Below, piece by piece: positions 1 through 13,000 of a DNA stretch of 64,000 nt (positions within the stretch are counted from its first letter, which is position 1; the number at the start of each line of letters is the position of its first letter). The stretch comes from Albula goreensis (lineage: Eukaryota; Chordata; Actinopteri; Albuliformes; Albulidae): contig CM040752.1 in NCBI GenBank assembly GCA_022829145.1, positions 31,274,586 through 31,338,585 of the forward strand, given 5' to 3'. Under the pieces are notes generated by a model that was not told the origin of the DNA, did not search any database, and saw only the letters and a list, made by a program, of their open reading frames with translations. A program made the translations under genes and the position numbers.

Positions 1-139
1 CCCACTGAGTCACATGGACTCCTACACAGGCCGTTCCATGGACCCCCTACTGCCCCCAGGGGATTCTGGGAGGAGGAGAGGTGGCGACTCCGAGTACGAC
101 ACGGCACACCGTTCCAGAAGCGAGCGGCATCGATCTCAC
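1..139 (+). CDS. anks1a: ANKS1A exon in linker before the PTB domain (5' end outside window)
   Basis: Open in frame 2 from the window edge and rich in Arg, Ser and Asp ([19 protein letters not shown]). It ends with codon CAC followed by a consensus donor GTGAGT at 140. Phase 0 fits the next exon. It is a low-complexity linker with no domain; it is assigned to ANKS1A by position, phase and donor, not by a recognisable motif. Its left border is not visible. Confidence 0.6.
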
Positions 140-3100
140 GTGAGTGGCCATGTCCGTCTGTCCATCCGCCCGTCTGTCCCTCTCTCACAGTGGTCTTCGG
201 TTCCAGTCCCAGAGTTGTATTTGGGGCCCCAGTTGAAAGATCGCTTTTGTTTTCACCGAGATTGCAAGCCCGGTTCTCATCAGAAACCTCCGGTGAGGTG
301 ATGTTAACTGTGTAATAAGCTGTTTTGATTGGTCATTAAGTGCTGAGGAACACAAAGCACCTGGGACCCCTTAAAGGCTGTAATTGAGGAGCTCTGTCAT
401 AAGGACCCTCTTGCTGATACACAGCTGTCAGAATGCAGTCCTGGAGGGGCTGTAGCGTCTCTTGGTTTTAATTTGTTTCAGTGCTTAATTACTTCATTTA
501 AAACACTGATTGGCTCGGAGTCCACGCTGTAGCTTGTGGGAAGGAAATCACACAAAACCTGCTGAGAACGTGGGGTCCCTTCAATACATTTTTACATTCG
601 ACACCCCTGAATTTGAGCCAAGCCAGCTAGGTGGGACGATCAGTCAGTCACTCAGTCATTTAAAATTTGCATTCGCGTAGCACCGTAGACACATTTCAGG
701 TAAACAGCTCTTAATTGTCTCAAAATTGTGCAATTTGTAGTTTGTCAGTTTGAAAATGTAAAATGTGCTGCTTTAAAAGAAATGCAATAAACAATTATCA
801 CAGCATAAAAACATGGCTTCACGCATACCATAGCGTCTCACAGTCGGTCTAATGACCATGGTGGTATTCACGTCACAAAGTGAAAGGGTTAAATAACTGA
901 AATTGGGATGAGAGGGTATGAAAAATCTTTTGCCCATTTTTTTGTGCATGCACCCCCTTTCCCTCCAGGACCGGTACGAAGATCGGCAGCGGGAGCCCCG
1001 CCTCACCCTTCGCCCCCCCAGCGTGGCCACGCCCTACGCCCCCGTACAGAACTGGCACCACCAGCCTGAGAAGCTCATCTTCGAGTCCTGCGGCTACGAG
1101 GCTAACGTAAGCACCGCCATCTGTCCGCCAGCAGAACTTCCTGTTGCTTTCCAACAAATCCTGCTCCATTGTTGTATGCTCTTTGGTGGATGTGTAAAGC
1201 AATTTGACCCTTTTTTCCGTATGGAATCCATTTACTGTAGGCCTTTAGCTCATGCCCTTATTCGGAGCAACTTCCAAAATTGAGCACACAGCCTGAAACA
1301 AGCACTATAAATGAGGTTTATTGTTGTTATATTCTGTAACTAATGAGAGGTGATGTTGGGTTGTAATTAAGTGTTGTTTCATTTCTGTCTGACTAAAGCA
1401 CACACATTTTTATTTATTTATTTAGCCTGGAGGTCTCATTGAGAGCAATGAACTCAGAACAGCAACAAAAAAGAGCTTGGTAAAAATTACAAAAGGACGA
1501 GAATAAAATAATTTGTCACACCTATGGAGGTGCAAGCAGTCAAACATGTCGTCTTGTGTGTTATGTTCCTCAAATGCATGCCAGTGGTTTGTGCACAATA
1601 CCCAGATTTACCTTGCATTTTTCGTGGAGCAGAGGCTCATGTTGGGGGTATAGCTGTCCTAGTGGGTCCTGGGGACTGGATGTTCAGATCCTAGCTGTGC
1701 CATTACTGACTATGGCTAGAAGTCTGCATTGGTGAGAAAAGAGCTGGTTAAAATCATCTGTCTTCTTTGCTCTCTAGCGGCCACTACTGGCCAGCCCAGG
1801 CACCTGCAGGCTTTGTCAACTGTTCATAAATTGACTTTGTGTTCCTCTGACAATATAGGCAGGTGAAACAGCTGCATTATTAAAGGGGAAGGGCTTTGAG
1901 AGAAGGTCGTTGTGGTGGGGTGAAACGTTTGGTTCATGTTGGGGAGGAAAAAAAAGCTGGGGGGTCAAAAAAAATCAAATCGTTTGGTTTTCCGCTAATA
2001 AAACAGAGATGATCTTTTTATCATCTCTTGATTTTTAACTGGCCCCTGCTGTGTCTCTCTAATCTTTTTTTTCTTTAATCTTTTTTCCCCCCTCTTCATC
2101 TTCTCTTTCTAGTATCTGGGGTCCATGCTTATCAAAGAGCTGCGGGGAACAGAGTCCACCCAAGATGCCTGCGCCAAAATGAGGGTAGGAGGAGCCAAGC
2201 GTAGCTAAGCGTCTGACCTCTCCTTCATCTCCACAGCTGTGCAAAGAAGCTCAGTACATTCACTACAACCATTACACTCTGTGTGCAGCATTAGAAAACA
2301 CACATACATGTTATAACCATACACAGCATGGACTTGCCACACATTTAACAACCTGACAAAAAGGATTGTCTGTCCAGGGATAGGCAGCCCTGGTCATGGA
2401 GTGGAATGGCATTGTTATTAATTAGTCATTCCATGTGGGTCGTGATTCAAATGGAGCAAAACTCAGAATCATTTGCAGCCCTTCAGGACGAGGGCTTGCC
2501 TTCCTCTGGCTTAAATTATGCATATGAGCAGTAAAAGTAGCTAATGTGCAAAGAGTGAAATTAGAAGGGGTGCAATCAGATATCAGTGTCCCAAAAGTGG
2601 CTCAGAGAATGGCAAGAGAATGGTCTGAGCACAAGGGCAATATTGTCACTGCACTCCATTTAAATACATCAGACGTTAAGGCCTTAGATCAAGGGTGTCC
2701 TTTGGGGGGTGGTGGGGGCGGGGGGGGCACGGAAAGATGAAATAAAATCAGAAAGTGCAGTCTTCTGCCATGTGTGACAAAGTGTTACTGTCAGTAGAAG
2801 GGAACAATTGGTCATTACGCAATTCAAGCGTTGCTTTTCATTTTATTTTTTTTTTTTTTATAAAGGGGAGGCAGTACAGTATAATGGTTTGGAACTTGGG
2901 ATTGTAACTCGAAAGCTCTTCACATAAAAGGGCCTCTTCAGTTAAAACATCAGGCTGTAGAAATGGGTAGTGTTTCCGATTGTGACCTGAGTAACTGGTT
3001 CTGGATAAGATCGGACATGCAACATGTAAAAAGAAAATAAGCGTACTGATCAATTAGAATACTACATATGCAGGTAAGCCCTAGCCTGTTTCCTTGTTCA

Positions 3101-3904
3101 GTGATTAATATGGATAAGAGCAGGATATAATCATATGGATAAGTAGTAAAGATGATCTGAATAGCATCTCTAATCTGAGCAGAGTATGAGACCCTATACC
3201 ACCCATTTAATGCAAGCAGTGACAAAGTGTCTGTTAATGACCTGTCGCCCTGTGTCCAAATTTGTTTTTCAGAGGAATGTTTTTATTTATTTTGTTCATT
3301 TGTCAGGGCACATGTCAGGGAAAGTCAGAGTTTATTAGCATTTGCCGTTGTGTAGCGTAGGATAAGGAGGATTAGTGTCAAGTTGCTAATTTGAGATGCA
3401 GATACCTTGTATCATTTTATCGCATACACGCTCACCAGCTTCTGGAAATTAACACTTAAATAATATTTATAAACTGGAATATGTTTTTTTTTCTTAATGA
3501 AATACTGTTTTATGAAATTATTAATGAATGAGATTGAGTTTTGGGGGGAGAAAGTTTCCTTGCTGAACCTGCACTGCAGGTTGTAGTGTAGGAAGAGTAT
3601 CCCTGTCCACATTTGCATTGTAGTTTGCCCAGTGGGTTATTTACCTGTTGGGATGAATGGTGGGGACTGACCTCACAGACCTTTCTGCCTTCAGTGTATA
3701 TTGATATTGTAATTTGTCTTCTGTGCTCTGCTGTGTATTTTAATTCAAACAGAAACACAAGCTCTGTCTTTCAGATACACACACGTGTGCGCACACAGAC
3801 GTACAGTTTTTCGCACACAGACATGCTCTCTCTTTTTCACACTTGCGCACACACACACACACAGTCTTTTACACACTCATGCTCTCTCTCTTTTCCAGAA
3901 GTGG

Positions 3905-3945
<41 letters not shown>

Positions 3946-3992
3946 CTGTCACACACATGTGCTCTATCATGCTGTCTCTCTTTTTTAGAAGT

Positions 3993-4030
<38 letters not shown>

Positions 4031-7000
4031 TAGCTATCCTGTGTAATGAATCGGGAGATCATTACGCCGTCATTAAAAGGAAGTGGTGCACAGCTGCCAG
4101 TCGCAGTTCAGGAGCGTTGCCGGCTCGTCCCGTGGTGCTGTAATGATGGGAGAGTGTGCATGTGATCAGCCTGTCAGTCACGCACACCTGTGATTATTGG
4201 GGAGGTTAATGGCTTCCCCCCCCCCCCTTCCAGTCTCTTCCATGCTATGACTGGCCTGCGTATGCCTTTGTGTTCTCTAACCCCCCCCATCTAGATAAGC
4301 TCTGCTCAGCCGCTAGTTCGATAAATAATTTCAGCTCGATTCTTCCCACTTCCCATCCCCCACCCCCCCCCCCACAGAGGTCGACGGAGCAGATGAGGAA
4401 GGTCCCCACCATCGTCCTCTCCATCACGTACAAAGGGGTGAAGTTCATCGATGCAGTGAATAAGGTGGGCAGCTCTGTGTGTCTGTCAGTCTCACGCACT
4501 GTGATCTGCCTGACCGGTCCAGTGAATCCCATGTGTGGGAAGATGTGATTGAAATGCACTGTACAAAAAAAATATATATATATACTTCAAGGCTATTGAA
4601 CTCCAGGCCCTTGGGGCCGCAGCAGTTAACTGCCCCAAACCACACACTACACTACCTGGTTTCACTAATTAGCTCAGCCCATGGACCAGGGAGGTTGATC
4701 AGTCCGTGAAACCATGTGGTGTTGAGAATGGCTGGAGGAAATTCCTGCAGACTCTACCGCAGGTGTGCCTGGAGCTGAATATCCTTGATATACATGATTT
4801 TCCCAAAAATATGCTTAAAATAAGAAAAGCTACCTGCCAATGGGATGAGAAAAATGGACTTGTTACTTCTAGACATGGAATATTGAATCAAGAAAAAAAT
4901 GTAAAGAGAATTTAAGTAAAATAATCTTGGTAGTAAAAATGCTGTGTTAGAAAATGTATCACAAACTCAAGAGTTATTGTTTGAATTTAAGTCATTAATA
5001 CCCATTAAGAATGACTTTTTTGCTATTTATTTAACCTTTTTCCACCCATTACAAAAAAAAAAAATTCTTGCTGTTGCAGTAATCTGCTTAGTTTGGTCAC
5101 AGGAGGGGGTTTATGAAGGCAGTCCGTTTTTATAGAGCTGCTTAAATCTCCTTCATCTCGATAGCAAAAGGAGCCAAGCTCCTCCTGATGAAGCCATTTT
5201 TTTGATTAGTTGATTAAGCGGGCGGGGTTGGCTTGGGTTTTGGCTGCACCCCCTTGTCTTTCGGACACTGGACCTCGCTGAGATCCTGAGATGGCAGTTT
5301 TTGATGCTTCCCGCAGTTTGTGCTGCATCCTGCAGTGAGATGCGTGACTCTCGTCAGCTCCCAGTATATAGTTGGTTTTGAGTGATGGTTTGAGCTGCCG
5401 CCTTGGTCTTGAGCCCAGTTCAACTCAACGATTCATAATTCAACAAAACAGTTTTAGAATGTTTCGGAGAAAAGGTGCGGCAGTGCAAACCATCGGTTGG
5501 CTGAAGGCCGCGTAATGCGTCTCAAAAGATTGATCTTGTCAAATCGTAAACCTGAGTTGAAGAACATCCTATTTCATAGACAGAACCAGATTGGCTAATG
5601 TCAACGGCTGATGCTGACTTGATGGTTCGATATTATCTCTTGTCTGTATCTTAATACAGTCTGTATTTTTATCAGTATTTCTCATTCAGTGTAATAACTG
5701 ATAATTAAGGAATAAAACATGAAAGCTGTTTAGCTGTACGGTATGCCTCACAGGCGGTGTAATGTGCCCTCAGGGTGAAGCTACTGGGTCCTTAACTACT
5801 CTGAAGTGGTTTATATTTATTCGACTGCACAACTTTGGAGGTTTATTCCACTTAAGCCATAGCTTAATTGCAGCAGGAATAATTAAACACTCAAATATAA
5901 TCAAACTAAAGTTTTATTATATTTGCAGTATCATAATGATGTTGTTTATTTTGTATCTTTTGCCATTAACTTTCAGTTGAATGAGAGTAGGATGTTGAAT
6001 GAGGCTGTGTGTTTATTTAGAACAATGAGTGGGTCAATTTTACTGGAACAACTACTCTGCCATGCCTTTTTTTATTCTTTACTGTCACAGGAAAATTAAT
6101 CAATACCATCTCACCCAATCAGAATTGAGTATTTAACCCAGTCATGGTGTAATATATCATAAATCGATGTGCATTGATTGATCAGTAGTGACTGTGGGGA
6201 AGGTAATCTAGGGTCAGGTGACGGTGCCCAGTAGGCTTTTTCCATCAGAAACACATTAGACGGGTTTTTTTTTTTTTTTTTTGGAAGGGGGGGTTTCTGT
6301 GGTTTGGTAGCATGGATCTTTTCCCCATCTTTACCCCCTCCACCACCCCACACAGTATCCTGGTCAGTAAAGGTCATCCCATCTATTAAAACTGTCAAAA
6401 ACACGAGGAGCTGAGCTCTCCTGGAGGACTCTTGGTGTGACAGTGCTTTTGATGGGGACGATCTAATCTATTTTTGGGTGGTTTTTTTGTGTTCATATTC
6501 TCAAAGAGTACCAGAGTTTCTGATCGCTCTGTTTCTGGCTTGGGAGAGTGCTGTTTTGGAGATGTGTGGGTCAGACTGTGACTCTCTGTCTCTGTCTGTC
6601 CGTCTGTACAGAACATTATCGCGGAGCACGAGATCCGGAACATATCCTGCGCTGCCCAGGATCCAGAGGACCTGTGCACTTTCGCCTACATCACCAAGGA
6701 CCTGCAGACCAGCCACCACTACTGCCACGTCTTCAGCACTGTCGATGTGGTGAGAATAAAAACGTGTACACACGCACACACACACAAACATACGCGCACA
6801 CACACACACACACTACTGCCACGTCTTCAGCACTGTCGATGTGGTGAGAATAGAAACGTGTACGCACGCACGCACGCATGCACACACACACACAAAACAT
6901 ACGCACACTACTGCCTTATCTTCAACATTGTGGTGAGAATACAATTATACATGCATGTACAAACACACTCACTTACACACACTCATATACTCTACTACTG

Positions 7001-10000
7001 CCATCACTGTGGATGTGCTGAGAATATGACCGTACATGCACGTACACACACACACACAATGTAGAAGTGACATACACCTACACACACGCACAACAATGGC
7101 ATATACAAATTTGCAATTTACATGGTTCACTCATACGCTACATTTCACACTCTCTTTCTCTCACTCATATTCATGCACACTCACACAGACTAACCATGCT
7201 CTGGCCTGGCCCAGTGGATTTCTAATAAACAAGACTGTCTGGAAAATAGAAACAACATTCATCAAATGGACTGAGCTGTTTAGCAGGAAAGCAATATCTT
7301 ACAAAGGGTGGCAAAAGGGGGTGGAACTTTTTTTTTGTTCTTGTTATTATTTGTTCCTATTTATATTCAGGCTGTCATGCCACACCACACACACAGTCAG
7401 AGACACAAAAACCAGCGCAGTGCTAACGCGATCTCTGGCGGAGCGGAAAAACCTGCACCTCTGCTCCTCTGATAAGTGCGGGGCCGTCCGAGTCACTGCC
7501 CGACTGCAAATCGCCGCAGGGCCTATTTGCGCGGTCGTCCGTGAGGGGATTTAACGTTTTAGGTGTGACGTTCCAACACTTTCCCAGACGGGGCTTATCT
7601 GACTCAAAGTTTTCAAGGTTCATCGCAAGCCCATTGCCTCGCCCGTAATCGGGCCATCGCATCTCCCAAGCATTTACCCTCCCTCCCTCCCCACCCCCAC
7701 CCCCACCCCCTCAGATCTGATAGCCTTCTCCATCTCGCTACTGAAACGCATTCCGCCAGGGCGGAGCACAAAGTGGCCGGGCCTCACCAGGACGCGGGGG
7801 TGGGGGGGGGTGAGAAGTAGCGAACACAGGTGCGAGACACGGATTCGCCCAGGGGTCAGGTTGCAGCCCGTGCTCAGAAACATCGATGGAGGACGATGTG
7901 ATCTCTGGTGGAGTATGATTGCAGGAGATTTGATTAGGCCTTTAAACAGCATTGATCTGAAGCGCTATCTTGGTCCGACAGATTTCGGCTGCTTTGTTTT
8001 TCAAACCTCCACTCCGTCCCTGCTTCGCCGCATTTAAGAGGTGACTCAATTATACCCATTAATCCTCCAAACGCCTTAATTGTCTTCAGAGAGCCGTTTG
8101 TCACGCAGGCCGGGAAAATTAAGCTGTTTTCGTTGTGGTCGTCGTCTTTTTTTTTTTTTTTTTTTCCTCTCCATGGTTCAACCCATGGGAACATCACTGA
8201 CATTTATTTCTCCAGAGTCATGTGTCCTTGTTTTTCTCTCCACTCATTGGTCAGACTGCTGTATTGTCTGTTAATGTCAAGAATACACAATAAACACGAT
8301 CTGAGCCATTGGAGAGCCTCTCACATTTAGCTAACATTGTCCCCAAAATCATTATCTTTTTTCCCTTTATTTAACCAAGTGGGTCAGCTGAGTGTTCGGT
8401 TCCCTTTTCCGGTGACAACCTGGGTGAATAGGGACTACAACAGATCATACAGTCTGCCAGATGTAGGAGATTATTGGGTAATCAGATGTACAGAGCCAGT
8501 TTTTGTTGGAGTTTTAACCCAAAGTCCCATGGGATATTTACTGACCATAGTCAGTCAGGGAACTCAATTTAATATCTCATGCAAAGGGCCTGCACCTTTT
8601 GCTGGACAGTGCCCCCATCAGGCAGAGAAGGAGATTGCAGGACCTGTTTTTCCCATTGAGAGCTTGCAAAGTTGCAGTATCACTACAATCTTGAAAACTT
8701 GTCTGGGGGGGAGGGTAAAAAAGAATACATTTTTGACAGAATACTTTCTTTAATATTCGTTATGTTTTCCCACCATACCCAAGTCATCTTCGCCATCTGG
8801 ACGCTGATCAGCCAGTTCCCGTTAAAAGAAAACGTTGGTGACGATGTCTGAAGCAAGGGCACCTTTTAGTTTAAGGCTGCTTCAAGCAGCTCTGCCTCTC
8901 ATTATATTCACAGTGATAAAATATGCCGCTGTTTTAGCGCCTGGCATATCAGGGGGGATCTCATTGACTGAATACATTTGCAGGCACAGCGAGGGGGCAA
9001 AAACAGGTGTATAGAGACGAGGGACTTTGGGGAAACAGCCTGCCGGCTTGTTAGCACCTCCTCGCTGGCAGCGACAATGGAGTCGCAGTTTTGGTCAGGC
9101 GTTAGAACCCGGCGCTGGCTGGGAGACAGTGAGGCACTCAGAGCCATTTCATTTTAAATGACTTGACTGATCTTTTCGGGGTTCTCGCTGCTTTAAGACC
9201 GGCGCATTGTGGCAGGGTGAATGATTTATTTACTTCGCAGACAGGCAGATTGAATCAGTCAAGGATTCCCAACACTGAGCCTCAAGGTGCTGAACAAGGA
9301 GCTGTTTGTTTTCTCTTTTTTCTTAATAAAAAAAGAAAGCTTATCTCCATTATGCAAACTACTCCTGAACTGAAGATTCTTCAGACCAGTCAGCCGGCAA
9401 ATGCATGTGTTTTACTTCTTATGTGAATGAGTCTCCTCTCCGCCCATGCAAAGCATTAAAAAAAAACCACTATCTCATCCTGGGATGTGTTCAAAATAAG
9501 AAAAAACATGAGCAAACTGTTGTATGAACCGTAGCAGCTCTGTATTGATTGCCAGGTTGCAGAGCTACAATAGTGATTGTGGGTGAGTGGGTCTAGAGTA
9601 CTGCAGGTTCTTTACACGCTGGTTCTTTAGGTCCGTCACTCTCTGCTTGCACCTGCTCTTACACCCCAACCCCCATTCATAGCTCATAGACTGCTGCAAA
9701 ATGAACCGGACCGCTTTGAGTGAATGCAGTGTTCAAGGTGAACCTTGGCGATGCATAGTAAAACATTTAGCATGTTGAGTACATGCCTGCTCACTGTGCG
9801 ATGCTAAGCTGTTCTCCCTCCCCCTCCCCCCTGGCAGAATCTGACCTATGAGATCATCCTGACGCTGGGACAGGCGTTTGAAGTGGCCTATCAGCTGGCT
9901 CTCCAGGCCCAGAGGACCAAGCATCATCACGGGCCCCCAGCAGGACTGGGGTCAGAGGTCATCGAGACCAAATCCAGCCGGCCGGTGCCCAAGCCCAGGG

Positions 10001-13000
10001 GCAGCATGCGCAAGTCAGCGGTGAGTGACCGCACACCATCTGTGCACTGACCGCACACTGACCGCACCCTGGCACTCTCAGAGACCATGTCACTCATGGG
10101 AAAAAGCCCCCATAATATGTGTGTGAGTCAGTGTGAGAGTGACTTTGTGTGTGTATGTGTGTTTGCAAAATTGTGTTTGTGGGAAAAGGGCCATCGTGAT
10201 TTGGATTATATTTCAATAATCAACTAATTTTGATTATTTAGCCTCAGGCTCTGTCACACCTGCAGGCTTCTTTATGCCCGGATGTCTTCCTGTTTAAACT
10301 GAACTTCAATGTATGATCCGTATCATGGTCTAGTAGCAAATCACAACCACACTGGTATTAGCTGGATGGAGCACTACCTTAGGCAGGGAAAGGGTTCAGC
10401 TGGCAAGGGTGTCCAGCGCCCCCTTCTGGTCTGTAAGGCATCTGCAGTCTGTCTCTGGAAGCTGTGCTCAAACTGTACTGCCCACTGGGTGGACTTCAGA
10501 TTCGGACGGTTACAGTCAGGTATTTTTTCTTCAGAATTACGGGAACTATTTCAGCAATGCTGAAAAGGGCTTATGAATAAAACTGGTCATTCCAAATTGA
10601 ATCAAGAAGAAATCAGGGATAAAAATTGGTTTGCAATTCCACTCGCCAACAATCCACTACAAAAGTCACGGGTAGATTTCTGGAGGCAAGAAAAGGGACA
10701 TGATGAGTAACCTTTACTTCTGTATTAAAGGCAATCATTTCCTACAGAACCTTCAGTGAACCTTGACCTTTGACATGGTCGGCTCCTACCCTTTCACATT
10801 ATTGAGCCAGCGTATTGTGTAAATGCCTTCATCTTTGCCTCTGGGCCTGAGGTGTTGATATATTGATTGTTTGGGCCCTGAATAATGATTGCACAATCAA
10901 CGCTCTGGCTTGAGACGATATCTCCTCAGGGGGCGATTTGCATACATGCTAGCATGTTTGTGCACTCTTCAGTGTGTATAACTCTCAGCCTTTGTAACAA
11001 CCATGTCAACATCTGTCATTGTTACACAAAGCGATCAACAGCACTATCAAATATCGGATCTTACATTTGCTAACGAGTGACTAGAAATGGATTGTGCAAT
11101 CACAACAATAATTATACTACATAATTCTTATGCTAAATAGACATCCTTACACAGAGTGAGTTTCACACCTTAAATCTTAACACACCATCAATGTACATAG
11201 CTGGATATTTACTGAAGTGACTCAGGTAGGTACAGCACCTCGTCTGAGGGTGGGATGGCAGATTTGAACTTGCAGCCTCTGGGTTTAAGATTATTTCTCA
11301 AACCATGACACCGCGCTGACTGCCTTAATGAACCTTTTCCCTTTCCCATAGAATTTTGAATTCAGTAATTGTGACTATTCTGTTCATTTTATTGGGAATT
11401 ACTAGCTTATAGTTGCAGACAACCCAGATAGTACCTCTGCTGTTTGCCCTGTCCTGTACACACCCTGAAAGCATGCATAGATCATTGTGCTGACCCTGCG
11501 TGATCAGGCATTTGGCTTGTGCGTCTCTGTGTGGTTAAACCTCCCCCTCTCTGTCTCTCTCCTTTACAGCAGGGGTGTCCAGGGGCTCTCCATGCCCCTC
11601 CCCCTGTCAGTATACTTCCTGTTTCCCTCTCACTGCTGCAGTGCTGCAGCAATGCTCTGATTGGCTGAGGCCATACCACCTGACTAGAGCTCATTTGAAG
11701 GCTTGTCATTGCAAAAAGGACAGGTGTAGAAAAAGAAATATTTGGATTCAAATTATCCTGATAATGTTGTATAAATAGAGAAAACAGCTTTTTGAAATAT
11801 CATAATTACAAACATTATATAAATGTCCATTTATATGTGCATGCACCAAAATACACACATGCACTTAAACACACAAACATGTGTACATGTGTGCATATGT
11901 ATGTGTGTGTATATATAATATATATTTATATCTATCTTTGACAATCAGCTTTTAGTCTGCGAAAATAAAAATATTGTCTGTTGTGGACTGAATTTGGTGA
12001 ATAAATACATATAAAAACATACATAAAAGATACATTTTCTTTCACCCTCCCTGAAAAAGATACAGTATGTGTCAAATCTTGTGCGAGAGAGAGAGAGAGA
12101 GAGAGACGGAGAGAATTTAGGACACTCTGCATGCTCCCCTTGTCCCCGTAGGCTAGCTATGCTTGGTCAGTCTGCTGTGTGCCTCCTTCCATTAAAATCT
12201 CTCTGTGTTTGTGTTCTGGCCTCTCCTGTCTGTCTGTCTGTCTGTCTGTCTGTGTGTACGTGTGTGTGTCTGTCTCTCTCAGGGCCCTCCTCTGGTCGAG
12301 AGCCGCTGCTGTTACTGTCACACCTGTACAACTCACCGCCCCTCCTACCTCCCGCTGCACTCTGTCAGTCCTGGAGTCCAGGTCCTGCTCTCCTTTCCCC
12401 CTTTCTTTTATTCCCTTGCATTCCTGTCCCCTATTTCTTTTAATCCCTCTCTCCTTTCTCCTCTCTTTTGCTTTCTCTCCCCCTTTCACTCTGGTGTCCC
12501 TCTCTTTTGTGCCTTTCCTGCCGTCCTTTCTCCAGCTCTTTTCTCTTTCAGTTCTGCTCTCTCCCTTTATACTTTCGCTCTTTTGCTTTCCCTCTTTTAT
12601 TCCCTTTCCCTCTCTGTGATCAATTTCTTCTTCCATCTGTCCTCCTTTTTTTACATCTGTCCTCCTTTTTTCATTCATCCACACCACACTCTCCATCCTC
12701 AGTTTGGTCTGTGTATCTGCCATCTGTCCCTCTTCCTTTCCTCCTCAGCTTTCTCTTCCCATCTATCCATGCATCTTCTGTTCTTTGGTCCCCTCAATCT
12801 GACCAAAAAAGGCTATGTTTTGACAACCAGTTTGAAGTGACTCATATCTCATTTTTTTTTACCATATGTGATATGAATCTGATCTTTTCCTTGAGATCTA
12901 AACAGGAAATAGTCTTAAGGGATTAGATTTTTCCAAATCTGATTTGGAATACATTTGTGTGGCTTACACAAAAAGCCTCCAAAAAGATCTGCAAAACCGA

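Noticed and set aside
3613..4143. 176-codon frame
   Set aside because: CA repeats translated as His-Thr; intron of ANKS1A.
12069..12926. Overlapping long frames on both strands, up to 211 codons
   Set aside because: Produced by C/T-rich composition; low-complexity Ser/Phe/Leu or Lys/Arg/Glu. Only the 99-bp segment 12283-12381 was kept, as a weak exon candidate.
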